The notes beneath the pieces were generated by a model. That model searched no databases. It had not been told where the DNA came from and worked only from the letters and a program-made list of their open reading frames with translations. A stretch of DNA of 64,000 bases from contig CAVVGO010000005.1 in NCBI GenBank assembly GCA_963747835.1, positions 2,666,001 through 2,730,000 on the forward strand, written 5' to 3'. Source of the stretch: JAJPKK01 sp963747835. Its GTDB lineage: Bacteria; Pseudomonadota; Alphaproteobacteria; Rhizobiales; Xanthobacteraceae. This document shows, piece after piece, positions 36,005 to 44,850 of this stretch (positions are counted from its first letter, which is position 1; each line of letters opens with the position of its first letter). The position numbers were made by a program, and so were the translations under genes.

Positions 36005-37445
36005 TCACGCCGACGCGCCGGCGAACAGGCTCTTCTTGATGATAGCGTGGATGCCCCAGTTACCGTCGACCACCTGGGTGACGCCGAAGTCGACCGCGAC
36101 CGAGATGAGCGAGATCGCCTCGTCCTCGCTCAGCCCCTTGGTCGTCATCAGGAAGCTGCGCATCTTGCGGAACGCATCCTTGAGCGCGAGATCGATCGAG
36201 GATTTTTCATAGATTTCCTGCTGCGCCCGGGGGCCGAGCTCCTCGAGATAATTGGCGAAGCTGAAGCCGTGCATGACCCATTCGTCCTGGGTTTCGAGCA
36301 GCGGATAGTTCAAGCCGGCGAGCGAATCCGTCAGCGTATTCTTCTTGTGCAGGATGAGCTGGAAGGTGCCGGTGAGCGACATTTCGATGGCGGTGCCGCA
36401 CAATTCGGAATCGCCCTGGGCGGCGTGGGAATCGCCGACCGAGAACAGGCCGCCCGGCACCGCTATCGGATAGTACATGGTGGCGCCCTTGCCGATGCGC
36501 CAATTGTCCATGTTGCCGCCGAAATAGCTCGGCGGGATCGAGTCGACGATGTCGGCCTCCTTCGGCGCCAGCCCCATCACGCCGAAATGCGGCCGGATCG
36601 GGATGCGCACGTTCTTCAGGACGTTATGGTTTTCCTGGACGGTCGCGTGGTCGACATGGACGCCCGGATAATCGATGGTTTTGTGGACGACGCCGTACGG
36701 ATCGGTCTGCGGCGTCCAGCGGAAATTGTAGACCGCCTGCGCCCAGTTACGTTGCCCGCTGGTGTCGATCTCATAGATGGTGCAGACCTCGCGCGGCTTT
36801 GGTTCGGTGATCAGGTCCTTGTATTGAAAGCCCCACCACGCCGCCGCGTTGCTGCCGAACGATTTGCCCGCATAGGCCGGATTGGCGCACGGCCGCGGCT
36901 TCACATCTATGATACGAACCTCAAGGATGTCGCCCGGCTCGGCACCGCGGATAAAGACCGGACCGGTGCAGATGTGCACGCCGAAGCCCTCGCCGGCGCC
37001 GCGGCCGAGCAGCTTGCCGTCGATCGGCCCGGCGCCGCGCCGGTTGACGTTCTTCTGCTCCTTGGTCCACAGGAACACGCTTTCCGCGCCCGGGTCGCCC
37101 TTGATCATGCGCTCGGCGTCGTCATTGGCGTGATGTGTCAGCGCCTCGATGGTGACGTAATCGCCCGAGTTCGATCTCAAGCTGCGGCTTCAGGAGCTTG
37201 CTGAAATAGCCCCAGTGCACCGTCTCGTTGGTGGCCGGCAAGTAATGGTAGGTCGGCTGGCCTGGAAGCGTCTGCGCCGACGCCGGGGACACCAGGGCGC
37301 CGCCGGCCATCCACGCCGCCGCCGCGCTGCCGCTAGCCACAAATGCGCTTTTCAGGAAGCCGCGCCGCTCGGAATCCAAGTCGTCGAGCAGCTTCTTGCG
37401 ATGAAGCTCAAATTGAGGGCAATTGTGATCGTCGCCTGCGCACAT
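36005..37445 (-). CDS. Tat-exported acetamidase/formamidase family protein, one frameshift
   Basis: About 480 residues after bridging one extra base near 37168. The N-terminus has a twin-arginine signal (SERRGFLKSAFVASGSAAAA) and then PTYHYLPATNETVHWGYFSK. The body is the FmdA_AmdA fold (PF03069): SGDYVTIEALTHHANDDAER, GRGAGEGFGVHICTGPVFIR, AEPGDILEVRIIDV, NVRIPIRPHFGVMGLAPKEA and FSVGDSHAAQGDSELCGTAI. The family hydrolyses formamide, acetamide or related short amides to ammonia. Most characterised members are cytoplasmic, so export is notable. The single break falls between conserved regions and is probably a one-base error. No partner gene is adjacent. Confidence 0.85.
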
Positions 37446-37739
37446 CGGGATAACTCCTCAATACTGTTTGAATTTTGCCGGTGAGACGGAAAGTTGAGCA
37501 ATGCTCGGTCGGACCGGAGTGACGCGCGCACGTGCAATTAATGCCGCTCCCGACGACCGAGGCACGGTAATGCAATCGGCGGGCCAGAATCGCGACGAGC
37601 GCGCGATCAGCCCCACGGTCCGATGCCGCGCGTATTTCGTGCCCTTACCGGCGCCCGCAGTCGTCATTGTCACGATTGTCACGCCACATCGACTCGAACG
37701 CCGAGCGGAGCCGGCAAAGCACGCCGCCAACCGCGCATA

Positions 37740-38732
37740 TCAACCCGCGATAGGTTCGAGCCGATTGGCGGGAGCGGCTTCCCCCTCGCTATCTGCTTCC
37801 CCGTCGCTGTGTGACGGCGAATCCGGATTCCGGTCGCGGCTATATTGCCGTGGCGAACAGCCCATGACCCTCTTGAAGGCTGTGCTGAAGGCGCTTTCGG
37901 ATTCGTAGCCGAGCGACGGGGCAATGATGGAAATGGGATCGCTGGAATTCGCCAGCCTGTCCCCTGCCAGCAGCATGCGCCAGCGCGTCAGGTAGTCCAT
38001 CGGTGACGCCCCAACCGTCTCTTTGAACTTCAGGGCAAAGCTCGATCGCGACATGCCGGCGTGCTCCGCCAGCTCCTGTAATGTCCAGCCATGCGCCGGA
38101 TCGTCGTGCATGGCGTTGATCGCCGCGCCCATCTGTTTATCGGCCAGCGCGAAGAGCCAGCCGACGCCGCCTCTCAGCCCTTTCGCCATGTGCAGCCGCA
38201 AGGCCTGAACCAGCATCATGTGGGCGAGGTGTTGTGCGACCAGAAAGCCGCCCGGCTGCCGCTCGCGCAGCTCCTGCATCATCCGCTCAACCGACCAGCG
38301 CAGCGCCGCCTGATCCGATTTTTTCCGGATATGCACAATCGGCGGCAGCATCCCCAACAGGATGCCGGCATGACTGCCGCTGAGGGTGAAGCGGCTTCCG
38401 ACAAGAAAGAAATCCCCGCCGCCATTATGGGTGACGACGCCGCCAGCCCGCATGGGCGGAAAAATCGTGCCGGAATCGACAGGCGTCAACGTCAGGTCGC
38501 TCGCAAGGCGGAAAGGCCGCCCGCCCGGCAGCAGGAAGCATTCCCCGGCCTTCAGGCGCACCGCGTCGGGAATGCCCTCCACGGCCAACCAGCACTCGCC
38601 GGAAACCACGGCATAGCACTTGATGCCCACGTTATGGGCGAACTCGATTGACCATTTTCCGCCTGCATCAAAGCCGGCGGACACGGAACTGCGCGGTTTC
38701 AGCAGCGACAGCACATCTGAGAGCGGGTCCAT
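37740..38732 (-). CDS. AraC-family transcriptional regulator with cupin sensor domain
   Basis: A 330-residue regulator. The N-terminal cupin-type domain (about 1-180) includes ECWLAVEGIPDAVRLKAGEC and FLLPGGRPFRLASD. The C-terminal AraC domain (about 205-300) has two helix-turn-helix units: WTLQELAEHAGMSRSSFALK and PISIIAPSLGYESESAFSTA with FKRVMGCSPRQYSR. The last 25 residues are low-complexity. It is divergent from an NAD-dependent epimerase/SDR gene with 127 bases between starts, a common arrangement in which the AraC protein controls the oxidoreductase. The 294 bases downstream (37446-37739) show nothing recognisable. Confidence 0.88.
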   Translation of the reverse strand: MDPLSDVLSLLKPRSSVSAGFDAGGKWSIEFAHNVGIKCYAVVSGECWLAVEGIPDAVRLKAGECFLLPGGRPFRLASDLTLTPVDSGTIFPPMRAGGVVTHNGGGDFFLVGSRFTLSGSHAGILLGMLPPIVHIRKKSDQAALRWSVERMMQELRERQPGGFLVAQHLAHMMLVQALRLHMAKGLRGGVGWLFALADKQMGAAINAMHDDPAHGWTLQELAEHAGMSRSSFALKFKETVGASPMDYLTRWRMLLAGDRLANSSDPISIIAPSLGYESESAFSTAFKRVMGCSPRQYSRDRNPDSPSHSDGEADSEGEAAPANRLEPIAG

Positions 38733-38859
38733 GGGTGTTCCCGGACGATTGCGAAGATAATATGGACTTTACAGCATAGATCGTATTTCCACAAACGCCT
38801 ATCTGGATCATCACCGGGCCGCGAAACGCGGCCATAAAACCAAGTCGAGGAGAATCGCG

Positions 38860-39756
38860 ATGCGTGTCTTCGTCACCGGCGCTACAGGCTTCATCGGGTC
38901 CGCGATTGTTCAGGAACTCATCAGCGCGGGCCATCAGGTGCTCGGTCTTGCCCGCTCGGATGCGGCCGCCAAGTCTCTTGTCGCCGCTGGTGCGAAGGCG
39001 CATCGCGGCGATCTTGAAGACGCGGAAAGCCTGCGCGGCGGCGCAGCCCTGTCGGATGGCGTCATTCACACCGCCTTCATCCACGACTTCTCGAAGTTCA
39101 AGGCCAGCTGCGAGACTGATCGGCACGCCGTCGAGGCTCTCGGCTCCGCGCTCGCCGGCTCCGACCGCCCCTTGATCGTCACCTCCGGGACTGGGCTCCT
39201 TACGCCAGGTCGCCTCGCGATCGAAGAAAATGTGCCCGCTTCCGGCCCCACCTCGATTCCTCGCGTTGCTTCGGAAGAGGCGGCAACTTCGGTAGCGGCG
39301 CGTGGGGTACGCGTATCGGTGATGCGCCTTCCTCCATCGGTCCATGGCGACGGCGATCACGGCTTTGTTCCGATTCTCATCGGCGTCGCACGTGAGAAGG
39401 GCGTTTCGGTGTATGTGGGCGACGGGCTCAACCGCTGGCCCGCGGTCCACCGGCTCGATGCTGCGCATCTCTACCGGCTGGTGCTTGAGAAGGGTTCCGC
39501 GGGAGCCCGATATCACGGGGTCGCCGAAGAGGGCGTGCCGTTCCGTGACATCGCCGGCGTAATCGGCCGCCGCCTGAACGTGCCGGTCGTCGGCAAGACC
39601 CCCGAGGAGGCAGCCAACCACTTTGGCTGGTTCGCGCATTTCGCGGCGCTCGACAACCCGGCCTCGAGCGAGCGAACGCGGGAACGGCTGGGGTGGCGGC
39701 CGATGCAGCCTGGGCTCGTTCCCGATCTCGACCGGGCGCACTATTTCGAAACCTGA
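38860..39756 (+). CDS. NAD(P)-dependent epimerase/dehydratase-like oxidoreductase (extended SDR)
   Basis: A 298-residue Rossmann protein with the dinucleotide motif VTGATGFIGSAIVQEL at 5-20 and the acidic VLGLARSDAAAKSL following. An active-site Ser is likely in LIVTSGTGLL, but the usual YxxxK is not evident at the expected place (SEEAATSVAARG), as in several NmrA/SDR proteins of this subgroup. The C-terminal half has AVHRLDAAHLYRLVLEKG and a RERLGWRP-type end. The start carries a GAGGAG-like ribosome site (GTCGAGGAGAATCGCG). It is probably controlled by the divergent AraC protein. Substrate unknown. Confidence 0.85.
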   Translation: MRVFVTGATGFIGSAIVQELISAGHQVLGLARSDAAAKSLVAAGAKAHRGDLEDAESLRGGAALSDGVIHTAFIHDFSKFKASCETDRHAVEALGSALAGSDRPLIVTSGTGLLTPGRLAIEENVPASGPTSIPRVASEEAATSVAARGVRVSVMRLPPSVHGDGDHGFVPILIGVAREKGVSVYVGDGLNRWPAVHRLDAAHLYRLVLEKGSAGARYHGVAEEGVPFRDIAGVIGRRLNVPVVGKTPEEAANHFGWFAHFAALDNPASSERTRERLGWRPMQPGLVPDLDRAHYFET

Positions 39757-39901
39757 AAAGAGGTTCGCGGCGCTTCCGCCCCGCGGCTCTTCGCCAGCTT
39801 GGGGATCCGTCCGGTGCACAACTCTCGAATTCTGCACCGGACCGCTCCGCCTGCAGCGACCAATCCCTTCGCATCGGAAATTTAGAGATCAGATCGGATC
39901 T

Positions 39902-40555
39902 TCAGGCGCCGGCAATTACCTCACGCGGCGGCCACCGACGATTTGACTCGACCGCTCGCACCGAGCGGCTTATCTCCTCCAGGGTGATAACTTGCGCAAT
40001 CCGCTTTGACGCTTTGCGCATCTCTTCCGAAGACAACATGTCGTCCAGGACGCCCGCCGAATCGGCGAGGCTGAGAAGAAGCGCGTCGCGCGGCGTTGGA
40101 ATGGCGACGTCAAAAATAACGGACATGAGGCGCATCTTCGCCTCGCGTTCCTCGCGCCCGGAATTCTTGGGATAGGCGCGTCGCGAAAACATCCAGAAGA
40201 ACTGCCGATCTTCCACGCGAAGAATGCCGGCCTCGACAAGGCGTCCAAGCACGATCCCGGAGAGATCGCGGCCGTGAAGACCAAGCCGCTCGATCCACCA
40301 CGCGCTCGCCCGTTTTGACGGCTCGGCAGCGATCGTGCGCAGCACATCGTCGAGAAGCGCGTCGCCGACCGGCTTCGGATCGACCATGAACAGCGACGTC
40401 AGGTCGGTATCGATCCGGCCGAGAAGCGAGAGTTCCATGAGAACGCCCCCCGCGATCGCAATATTGGCCGTATCGGCGCGGGCGGGCTTGATCGCGCCGG
40501 TGTCGTCGCGAAGCATGAGCACCACGATTTCGTCGGCCAGTGTCAGGTGTTCCAT
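39902..40555 (-). CDS. GOLPH3/GPP34-domain protein
   Basis: A 217-residue protein with the N-terminal GPP34 signature MEHLTLADEIVVLMLRDDTG and ANIAIAGGVLMELSLLGRID, then the winged-helix and helical remainder (WWIERLGLHGRDLSGIVLGR, LVEAGILRVEDRQFFWMFSR). In eukaryotes GOLPH3 binds phosphatidylinositol 4-phosphate at the Golgi. Bacterial members occur mainly in actinobacteria and some proteobacteria, with unknown function, presumably lipid-membrane binding. Start ATG 40555 is chosen over an upstream GTG (40573) because it begins at the conserved EHLTLADE. The neighbouring antitoxin gene is on the same strand but gives no functional clue. Confidence 0.78.
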   Translation of the reverse strand: MEHLTLADEIVVLMLRDDTGAIKPARADTANIAIAGGVLMELSLLGRIDTDLTSLFMVDPKPVGDALLDDVLRTIAAEPSKRASAWWIERLGLHGRDLSGIVLGRLVEAGILRVEDRQFFWMFSRRAYPKNSGREEREAKMRLMSVIFDVAIPTPRDALLLSLADSAGVLDDMLSSEEMRKASKRIAQVITLEEISRSVRAVESNRRWPPREVIAGA

Positions 40556-40625
40556 GATTTCTGCCCTTCTCACGCGCCGAGCTTTGAGCGTGCTTCCCCT
40601 TCATCCGATGCGATAGGGAAGATGT

Positions 40626-40949
40626 TCACGGCATGAGGCGGAGTGCTTCAATTACCGCGGCGGGGTTATGTCCGATCACCCGAAGATAGGCGCGTGCCGC
40701 GGTGTCAGGATCTTTGCGGCCCTGTTCCCAATCTCGCAACGTCCCGAGCGGAATGTGAAACCGTGTCGCAAATTCCTCTTGCGATAATCCAAGCGCGCGG
40801 CGAATGACCCGCACCTGTGGCGTTCGGCGCATGCCGGCAAGACGCTCCGACGTCAGCGGTTGCGCATCGGGATCGGCGAGCGCGGCGGCATGGATTTCCG
40901 CTTCGGTCATCGCATCAGCGCGGCTCCAGTCATGCTTTGTTTTCGTCAT
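40626..40949 (-). CDS. XRE-type helix-turn-helix antitoxin (partner type of BrnT toxins)
   Basis: A 107-residue DNA-binding protein. The N-terminus (MTEAEIHAAALADPDAQPLT) resembles BrnA-like antitoxins. A Cro/C1-type domain follows: VRVIRRALGLSQEEFATRFH, IPLGTLRDWEQGRKDPDTAA. GGAGG four to five bases before the ATG at 40949 sets the start. Immediately upstream on the same strand is only a short in-frame remnant of a BrnT-like toxin C-terminus, so the gene appears to be an orphan antitoxin or a stand-alone regulator. Confidence 0.82.
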   Translation of the reverse strand: MTKTKHDWSRADAMTEAEIHAAALADPDAQPLTSERLAGMRRTPQVRVIRRALGLSQEEFATRFHIPLGTLRDWEQGRKDPDTAARAYLRVIGHNPAAVIEALRLMP

Positions 40950-40950
40950 G

Positions 40951-41034
40951 CTACCTCCGTCGCTCATAAGGCTCAGCGAGCCGCGCCGAAATGATCCGCA
41001 CTGCATCGCCCTCAACAAGCGGAACGCAAGCCGC
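40951..41034 (-). pseudogene. Remnant of a BrnT-like toxin C-terminus
   Basis: In the frame that stops with TAG one base before the antitoxin ATG, the last codons read VPLVEGDAVRIISARLAEPY and then ERRR. This matches the C-terminal core of BrnT ribonuclease toxins (GDAVRIISARxAxxxERR). The N-terminal two thirds are missing, and the hydantoinase gene ends at 41043 on the same strand. No start codon or full domain remains. The fragment is short, so the assignment rests on this motif and on the antitoxin next door. Confidence 0.6.
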
Positions 41035-41042
41035 GCCGCACC

Positions 41043-42509
41043 TCACAGTCGCGCGCCGAAACTCTGCGCCGGATCGAATTCCGGGCCGCGGCGGCCGGTC
41101 GGCACGGCGGCCGTGCCGGCTTCGCGGGCGAGGAAGCGGCCGGAGCCCGGAGAGACACGCAAGGTCGCGTCCTCGACGACGACACGGCCGCGGCTCAGCA
41201 TGGTGACGGGCCAGCCGGTGATGGCGCGGCCCTCATAGGGCGTGTAGCCGGCGCGGTCGTGCATGAGGGCGGCGCCGAGCGTTACTTTGCGGTTGGGGTC
41301 CCAGATCGCGATGTCGGCATCGCTGCCGATCACGATGTCGCCTTTCCGGGGATGCAGCCCGTAGATCTTCGCCGGTTCGGTGGCGGTGAGCGACACGAAT
41401 TTCTCCAGGCTCAGCCGGCCTTGCGACACCATGGCGTCGAACAGCAACGGCAGCCGCGTCTCCAGGCCCGGCATGCCGTTAGGGATTTGCTTGAAATCCG
41501 GATCGGGACCGGCCAGGAACTTGCCCCCGGCATCGAACCGGTAGGGCGCGTGGTCGGACGACACCGTCTGCAGGTCGCCCAGCGCGAGCGCCTGCCACAA
41601 CGCTTCCTGGTCGGACGGCTGGCGCACCGGCGGGCTGCAAATCCATTTCGCGCCTTCGAGCCCCGGCCGGTCGAGGTCGTTCGCGGTGAGGAACAGATAT
41701 TGCGGGCAGGTCTCGGCAAACACCTTGAGCCCCTCCCCGCGCGCCTGGCGGATCCGCGCCGCGCCTTCCGCCGACGACACGTGGAAGATCATGATCGGCT
41801 GATCGATAAAGGCGGCGAGCGCAATCACCCGGTTGAACGCCTCCGCCTCGCAGGCGCGCGGATGGCTGACGCCGTGATAGCGCGGCGCCCGGTAGCCGCC
41901 GGCGAGCAGCCGCTTGCCGGTCCAGCTGATCATGGCGTGGTTCTCGGCATGCACACACACCAGCGCCTTGTTCTCGCGCGCCGCATAGAGCACGTCGAGC
42001 ATCTGCATGTCGTCGAGCTTGATTCGGTCATAGGTCATGAACACTTTGATGGTCGCATGACCGGCCTTGACCAGTTTCGGCAGATGGTCGCGCAGCGTCG
42101 CCTCGGTCGGATCGGCGAGGATCATGTGGAAGGCATAGTCGATCACCGCGCCCTTGCGGGCGAGCGCGTGATAGGCTTCGAGCACCTCGTCGAGCTTGTG
42201 GCCGATATGCTGGGCCGCGAACGAGATCACCGTGGTGGTGCCGCCGAACGCCGCCGACACGGTGGCGCTCTCGAACGAATCCGCGTTGAGGACCCCGGCG
42301 GCTGAGACCTGTTCGATATGGCAATGGCTGTCGATGCCGCCGGGAAGCACCAGCTTGCCGCGCGCGTCGATCTCCTTCACACCGGCCGGCAGGTCGCGGC
42401 CGATCGCCGCGATGGTCTCGCCCTCGATCGCGACATCGGCCGGGAATACCGCCGACGCGGTCGCGACAGTGCCGCCGCGCAGGACGAGATCATAAGGTTT
42501 GGTGGACAT
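41043..42509 (-). CDS. D-hydantoinase / dihydropyrimidinase
   Basis: A 488-residue amidohydrolase-superfamily enzyme that opens cyclic ureides such as hydantoins or dihydropyrimidines to N-carbamoyl amino acids. The binuclear metal site is visible: H62 and H64 in IDSHCHIEQ, the carbamylated Lys K155 in ATIKVFMTYD, H187 in VCVHAENH, His in IFHVSSAEGA and Asp in VSSDHAPYRF. It is divergent from a hydantoin racemase gene (115 bases between starts) and near an N-carbamoyl-D-amino acid hydrolase gene; together the three complete a hydantoin to D-amino acid route. The N-terminus MSTKPYDLVLRGGTVATASA is typical of the family. Confidence 0.92.
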   Translation of the reverse strand: MSTKPYDLVLRGGTVATASAVFPADVAIEGETIAAIGRDLPAGVKEIDARGKLVLPGGIDSHCHIEQVSAAGVLNADSFESATVSAAFGGTTTVISFAAQHIGHKLDEVLEAYHALARKGAVIDYAFHMILADPTEATLRDHLPKLVKAGHATIKVFMTYDRIKLDDMQMLDVLYAARENKALVCVHAENHAMISWTGKRLLAGGYRAPRYHGVSHPRACEAEAFNRVIALAAFIDQPIMIFHVSSAEGAARIRQARGEGLKVFAETCPQYLFLTANDLDRPGLEGAKWICSPPVRQPSDQEALWQALALGDLQTVSSDHAPYRFDAGGKFLAGPDPDFKQIPNGMPGLETRLPLLFDAMVSQGRLSLEKFVSLTATEPAKIYGLHPRKGDIVIGSDADIAIWDPNRKVTLGAALMHDRAGYTPYEGRAITGWPVTMLSRGRVVVEDATLRVSPGSGRFLAREAGTAAVPTGRRGPEFDPAQSFGARL

Positions 42510-42624
42510 GGAAAGGCCTCCGGCGCTAATCCTGTTGTTCTTATCCTCGATGCCGTCGCGGCGCGAGGACTTCGCCTAATCTCCTGCCCGCTTGCGGCGC
42601 AGCGAGTCAACGCAAGGACGCATC

Positions 42625-43287
42625 ATGGCCCGCGCCGACATCCTGGTCATCAACCCGAACTCGAACCCCGCCGTCACGGCGGGGCTCGATGCGGCGCTCG
42701 CGACGCTGCGCCTCGGCGATGGGCCGTCGATCCGCTGCGCAACGCTCGCCGAAGGCCCGTTCGGGATCGAAAGCCAGCGCGACGTCGAACAGGTCACGCT
42801 GCCGCTGCGGCGGATGGTGGAGCAGGACAACGCCGCCGACGCCTTTGTGATCGCATGCTTCAGCGATCCCGGCCTGCAGGTGTGCCGCGAAGCGACGCGG
42901 CGACCGGTGTTCGGCATCAGCGAATGCGGCCTGCTCACCGCGCTGTCGCGCGGCGACCGTTTCGGCGTGATCGCCATCCAGGCCGCCTCGATCGCCCGCC
43001 ATCGGCGCTACATGCGCGAGATGGGGCTCACCGCGCGGTTTGCCGGCGAACGCCCGCTCGGCATGACGGTCGCCGAGACCGCGTCCGGCGAAGGCACCTT
43101 CGCCCGCATGGAGGCGGTCGGCCGCGATCTCGTGGAGCAGGACGGCGCCGACGTCCTCGTGCTGGGCTGCGCCGGCATGGCGCGCCATCGCCGCCCGCTC
43201 GAACAGTCGCTCGGCGTCCCGGTGGTCGACCCCACCCAGGCGGCCGTCACCATGGCGATCGGGGCGGTTCAGGCCCAACTCTTGTGA
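42625..43287 (+). CDS. Asp/Glu/hydantoin racemase family protein
   Basis: A 220-residue cofactor-independent racemase. The two catalytic cysteines are in FVIACFSDPGL and LVLGCAGMARH, flanking the active site as in hydantoin and aspartate racemases. The N-terminus ILVINPNSNPAVTAGLDAAL is typical of hydantoin racemases. The start at 42625 gives that N-terminus; an upstream in-frame opening adds 11 unrelated residues. It is divergent from the hydantoinase and upstream of the carbamoylase region, so its likely role is racemising 5-substituted hydantoins so that both enantiomers can be hydrolysed. Confidence 0.88.
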   Translation: MARADILVINPNSNPAVTAGLDAALATLRLGDGPSIRCATLAEGPFGIESQRDVEQVTLPLRRMVEQDNAADAFVIACFSDPGLQVCREATRRPVFGISECGLLTALSRGDRFGVIAIQAASIARHRRYMREMGLTARFAGERPLGMTVAETASGEGTFARMEAVGRDLVEQDGADVLVLGCAGMARHRRPLEQSLGVPVVDPTQAAVTMAIGAVQAQLL

Positions 43288-43321
43288 CGCGAATTGTAGA
43301 AGAGTTAGGCGAAAGGCGCTT

Positions 43322-43741
43322 TTAGTTAACGGCGATAAACTTCACAAATTTAGCGGGAAGATCCGGCCGCCATTGCGACGATGGCCATAACGGGTGACTG
43401 AGCAATGCCGCCTCGATATCGGACTTGATCTGCGTAAGCAGCTGTGGAGAAAGCGCAACGCCAGATTTTGGCCTTATCATAAAGTCACGAAAATTCACCG
43501 TCCACGTTTCGGTGAATTGCTTACCATCGTTTCGCAACGTCGGTCCATGAAACTCTGCATTCCTTGTTGCACCGAAGCTAAAGTCGACTAAATTATTATG
43601 ATAAGCAAAACGTGTTGATCCATTTTGGGCTAACCCGATATGCAACAATTCCGCTCCCTGGTTGTTGATCAGGGCAGGAAATGTTTCATCTGCCTGCCTC
43701 CCAATATTATATTCTCTTGCAGTTCCAAGAGCCCATGCCAT
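43322..43741 (-). CDS. Hypothetical protein, base composition unlike neighbours
   Basis: A 139-residue open frame (MAWALGTAREYNIGRQADET to AKFVKFIAVN). A GAGG site eight bases upstream supports the ATG at 43741; an in-frame GTG at 43783 would add VGSKNTDEEFEDPI and has no ribosome site. I do not recognise a family. The sequence looks like a folded soluble domain, with aromatic and charged residues evenly spread (FPALINNQGAELLHIGLAQN, FTETWTVNFRDFMIRPKSG). The DNA here is clearly richer in A and T than the flanking catabolic genes, which suggests later acquisition or a fragment of a foreign gene. It lies 53 bases after the carbamoylase stop on the same strand. Confidence 0.55.
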   Translation of the reverse strand: MAWALGTAREYNIGRQADETFPALINNQGAELLHIGLAQNGSTRFAYHNNLVDFSFGATRNAEFHGPTLRNDGKQFTETWTVNFRDFMIRPKSGVALSPQLLTQIKSDIEAALLSHPLWPSSQWRPDLPAKFVKFIAVN

Positions 43742-43794
43742 GATAGGATCCTCAAATTCTTCGTCGGTGTTTTTCGACCCCACCGAAACATGCT

Positions 43795-44718
43795 TTACGC
43801 CTTCGGCGGCACGATGCCGGTCTGGGTCGCAATCGCCCCATAATGCTCGATCCGCCGATGGCGGGCGAAATCGAACATGGTCTCCTTGCCGAACCGCGTC
43901 GCGTCTAGATCGCAATCGTGCACAATGAGTTCGTCGTCCTCGGTCGCGGTCTCGGCGACGATCTCGCCGTCCGGATCGACGATCACGGTGCCGGCCATGA
44001 GGGGATGGCCGTCCTCGACGCCGGCCTTGGCGACCGCCACGACCCAGGTGGAATTCTGGTAGGCGCCCGCCTGCAGCGAGAGCCTGTGGTGGAACATCCG
44101 CTTGGCGAGGCCCTCGCCACTGTTCTGTGAATTCACCGAAGGCGTGTTGAAGCCGAGCGTCACCATCTCGACGCCCTGCAGGCCGAGCACCCGGAAGGTT
44201 TCCGGCCAGCGGCGGTCGTTGCAGATGCACATGCCGAAGATGCCGCCCAGCATGTGCCACGCCGGAAAGCCGAGATCGCCCGGCTCGAAATACCGCTTTT
44301 CGAGATGCTGGTGAGAGCGCGCGGGGTCGTACTCCGCATGGCCCGGAAGGTGGACCTTGCGATATTTGCCGATGATGGTGCCGTCGCGGTCGACCAGGAT
44401 CGAGGTGTTGAAATGATGGCGGTCCGGCGTCAGCTCGGCATAGCCGAAGCTCATCGCCGTGCCGGCGCGCTGCGCCGCCTCGAACAGCGGCCGGGTCGCC
44501 GCGTTCGGCATCTCGCGCTCGAACCAGATATCGGCTTCGCCGCGGTCCATGTGCCAGCGCGGAAAGAACGTGGTCAGCGCCAGTTCCGGATAAACGATGA
44601 GATCGCAACCCCTGGCCTGCCGCATCAGCTCGACCATGCGGGCGACCACCGCTTGGCGGGTATCGGCCTTCTGGATCGGCCCGAGTTGGGCGGCGGCGAC
44701 CTTGATGTTGCGCATCAC
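43795..44718 (-). CDS. N-carbamoyl-D-amino acid hydrolase (nitrilase superfamily)
   Basis: A 307-residue amidohydrolase that converts N-carbamoyl-D-amino acids to D-amino acids, CO2 and ammonia. The Glu-Lys-Cys triad is E45 (VYPELALTTF), K121 (GKYRKVHLPG) and C166 (MCICNDRRWPE). The CNDRRWPE sequence is characteristic of this subfamily rather than of other nitrilases. Starts at 44718 or 44715 (Met-Met) are equivalent. It lies downstream of the amino-acid ABC transporter genes on the same strand, separated by a palindromic repeat (44749-44839). It completes the hydantoin route with the hydantoinase and racemase. Confidence 0.92.
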   Translation of the reverse strand: MMRNIKVAAAQLGPIQKADTRQAVVARMVELMRQARGCDLIVYPELALTTFFPRWHMDRGEADIWFEREMPNAATRPLFEAAQRAGTAMSFGYAELTPDRHHFNTSILVDRDGTIIGKYRKVHLPGHAEYDPARSHQHLEKRYFEPGDLGFPAWHMLGGIFGMCICNDRRWPETFRVLGLQGVEMVTLGFNTPSVNSQNSGEGLAKRMFHHRLSLQAGAYQNSTWVVAVAKAGVEDGHPLMAGTVIVDPDGEIVAETATEDDELIVHDCDLDATRFGKETMFDFARHRRIEHYGAIATQTGIVPPKA

Positions 44719-44748
44719 GTTCCTCGTTCACATTCAACAAGCGTAGTT

Positions 44749-44839
44749 GCGTAGCCCGGATGAGCGCAGCGACATCCGGGACCGACCGTGCCGGATCGCA
44801 AGCCCGCCCCGCATATCGCTTCGCTCATGCAGGCTACGC
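44749..44839. repeat. REP-like inverted repeat between transporter and carbamoylase genes
   Basis: Arms at 44749-44775 (GCGTAGCCCGGATGAGCGCA onward) and 44813-44839 pair at about 23 of 27 positions. The GTAGCCCGGAT core is shared with the element at 35837. It fills the gap between two same-strand genes and may attenuate or stabilise the operon transcript. Confidence 0.7.
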
Positions 44840-44850
44840 GCCAAAACTAT

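Noticed and set aside
40555..40573. Upstream GTG start for the GOLPH3-like gene
   Set aside because: The six added residues are not conserved-looking, and the ATG at 40555 begins exactly at the domain.
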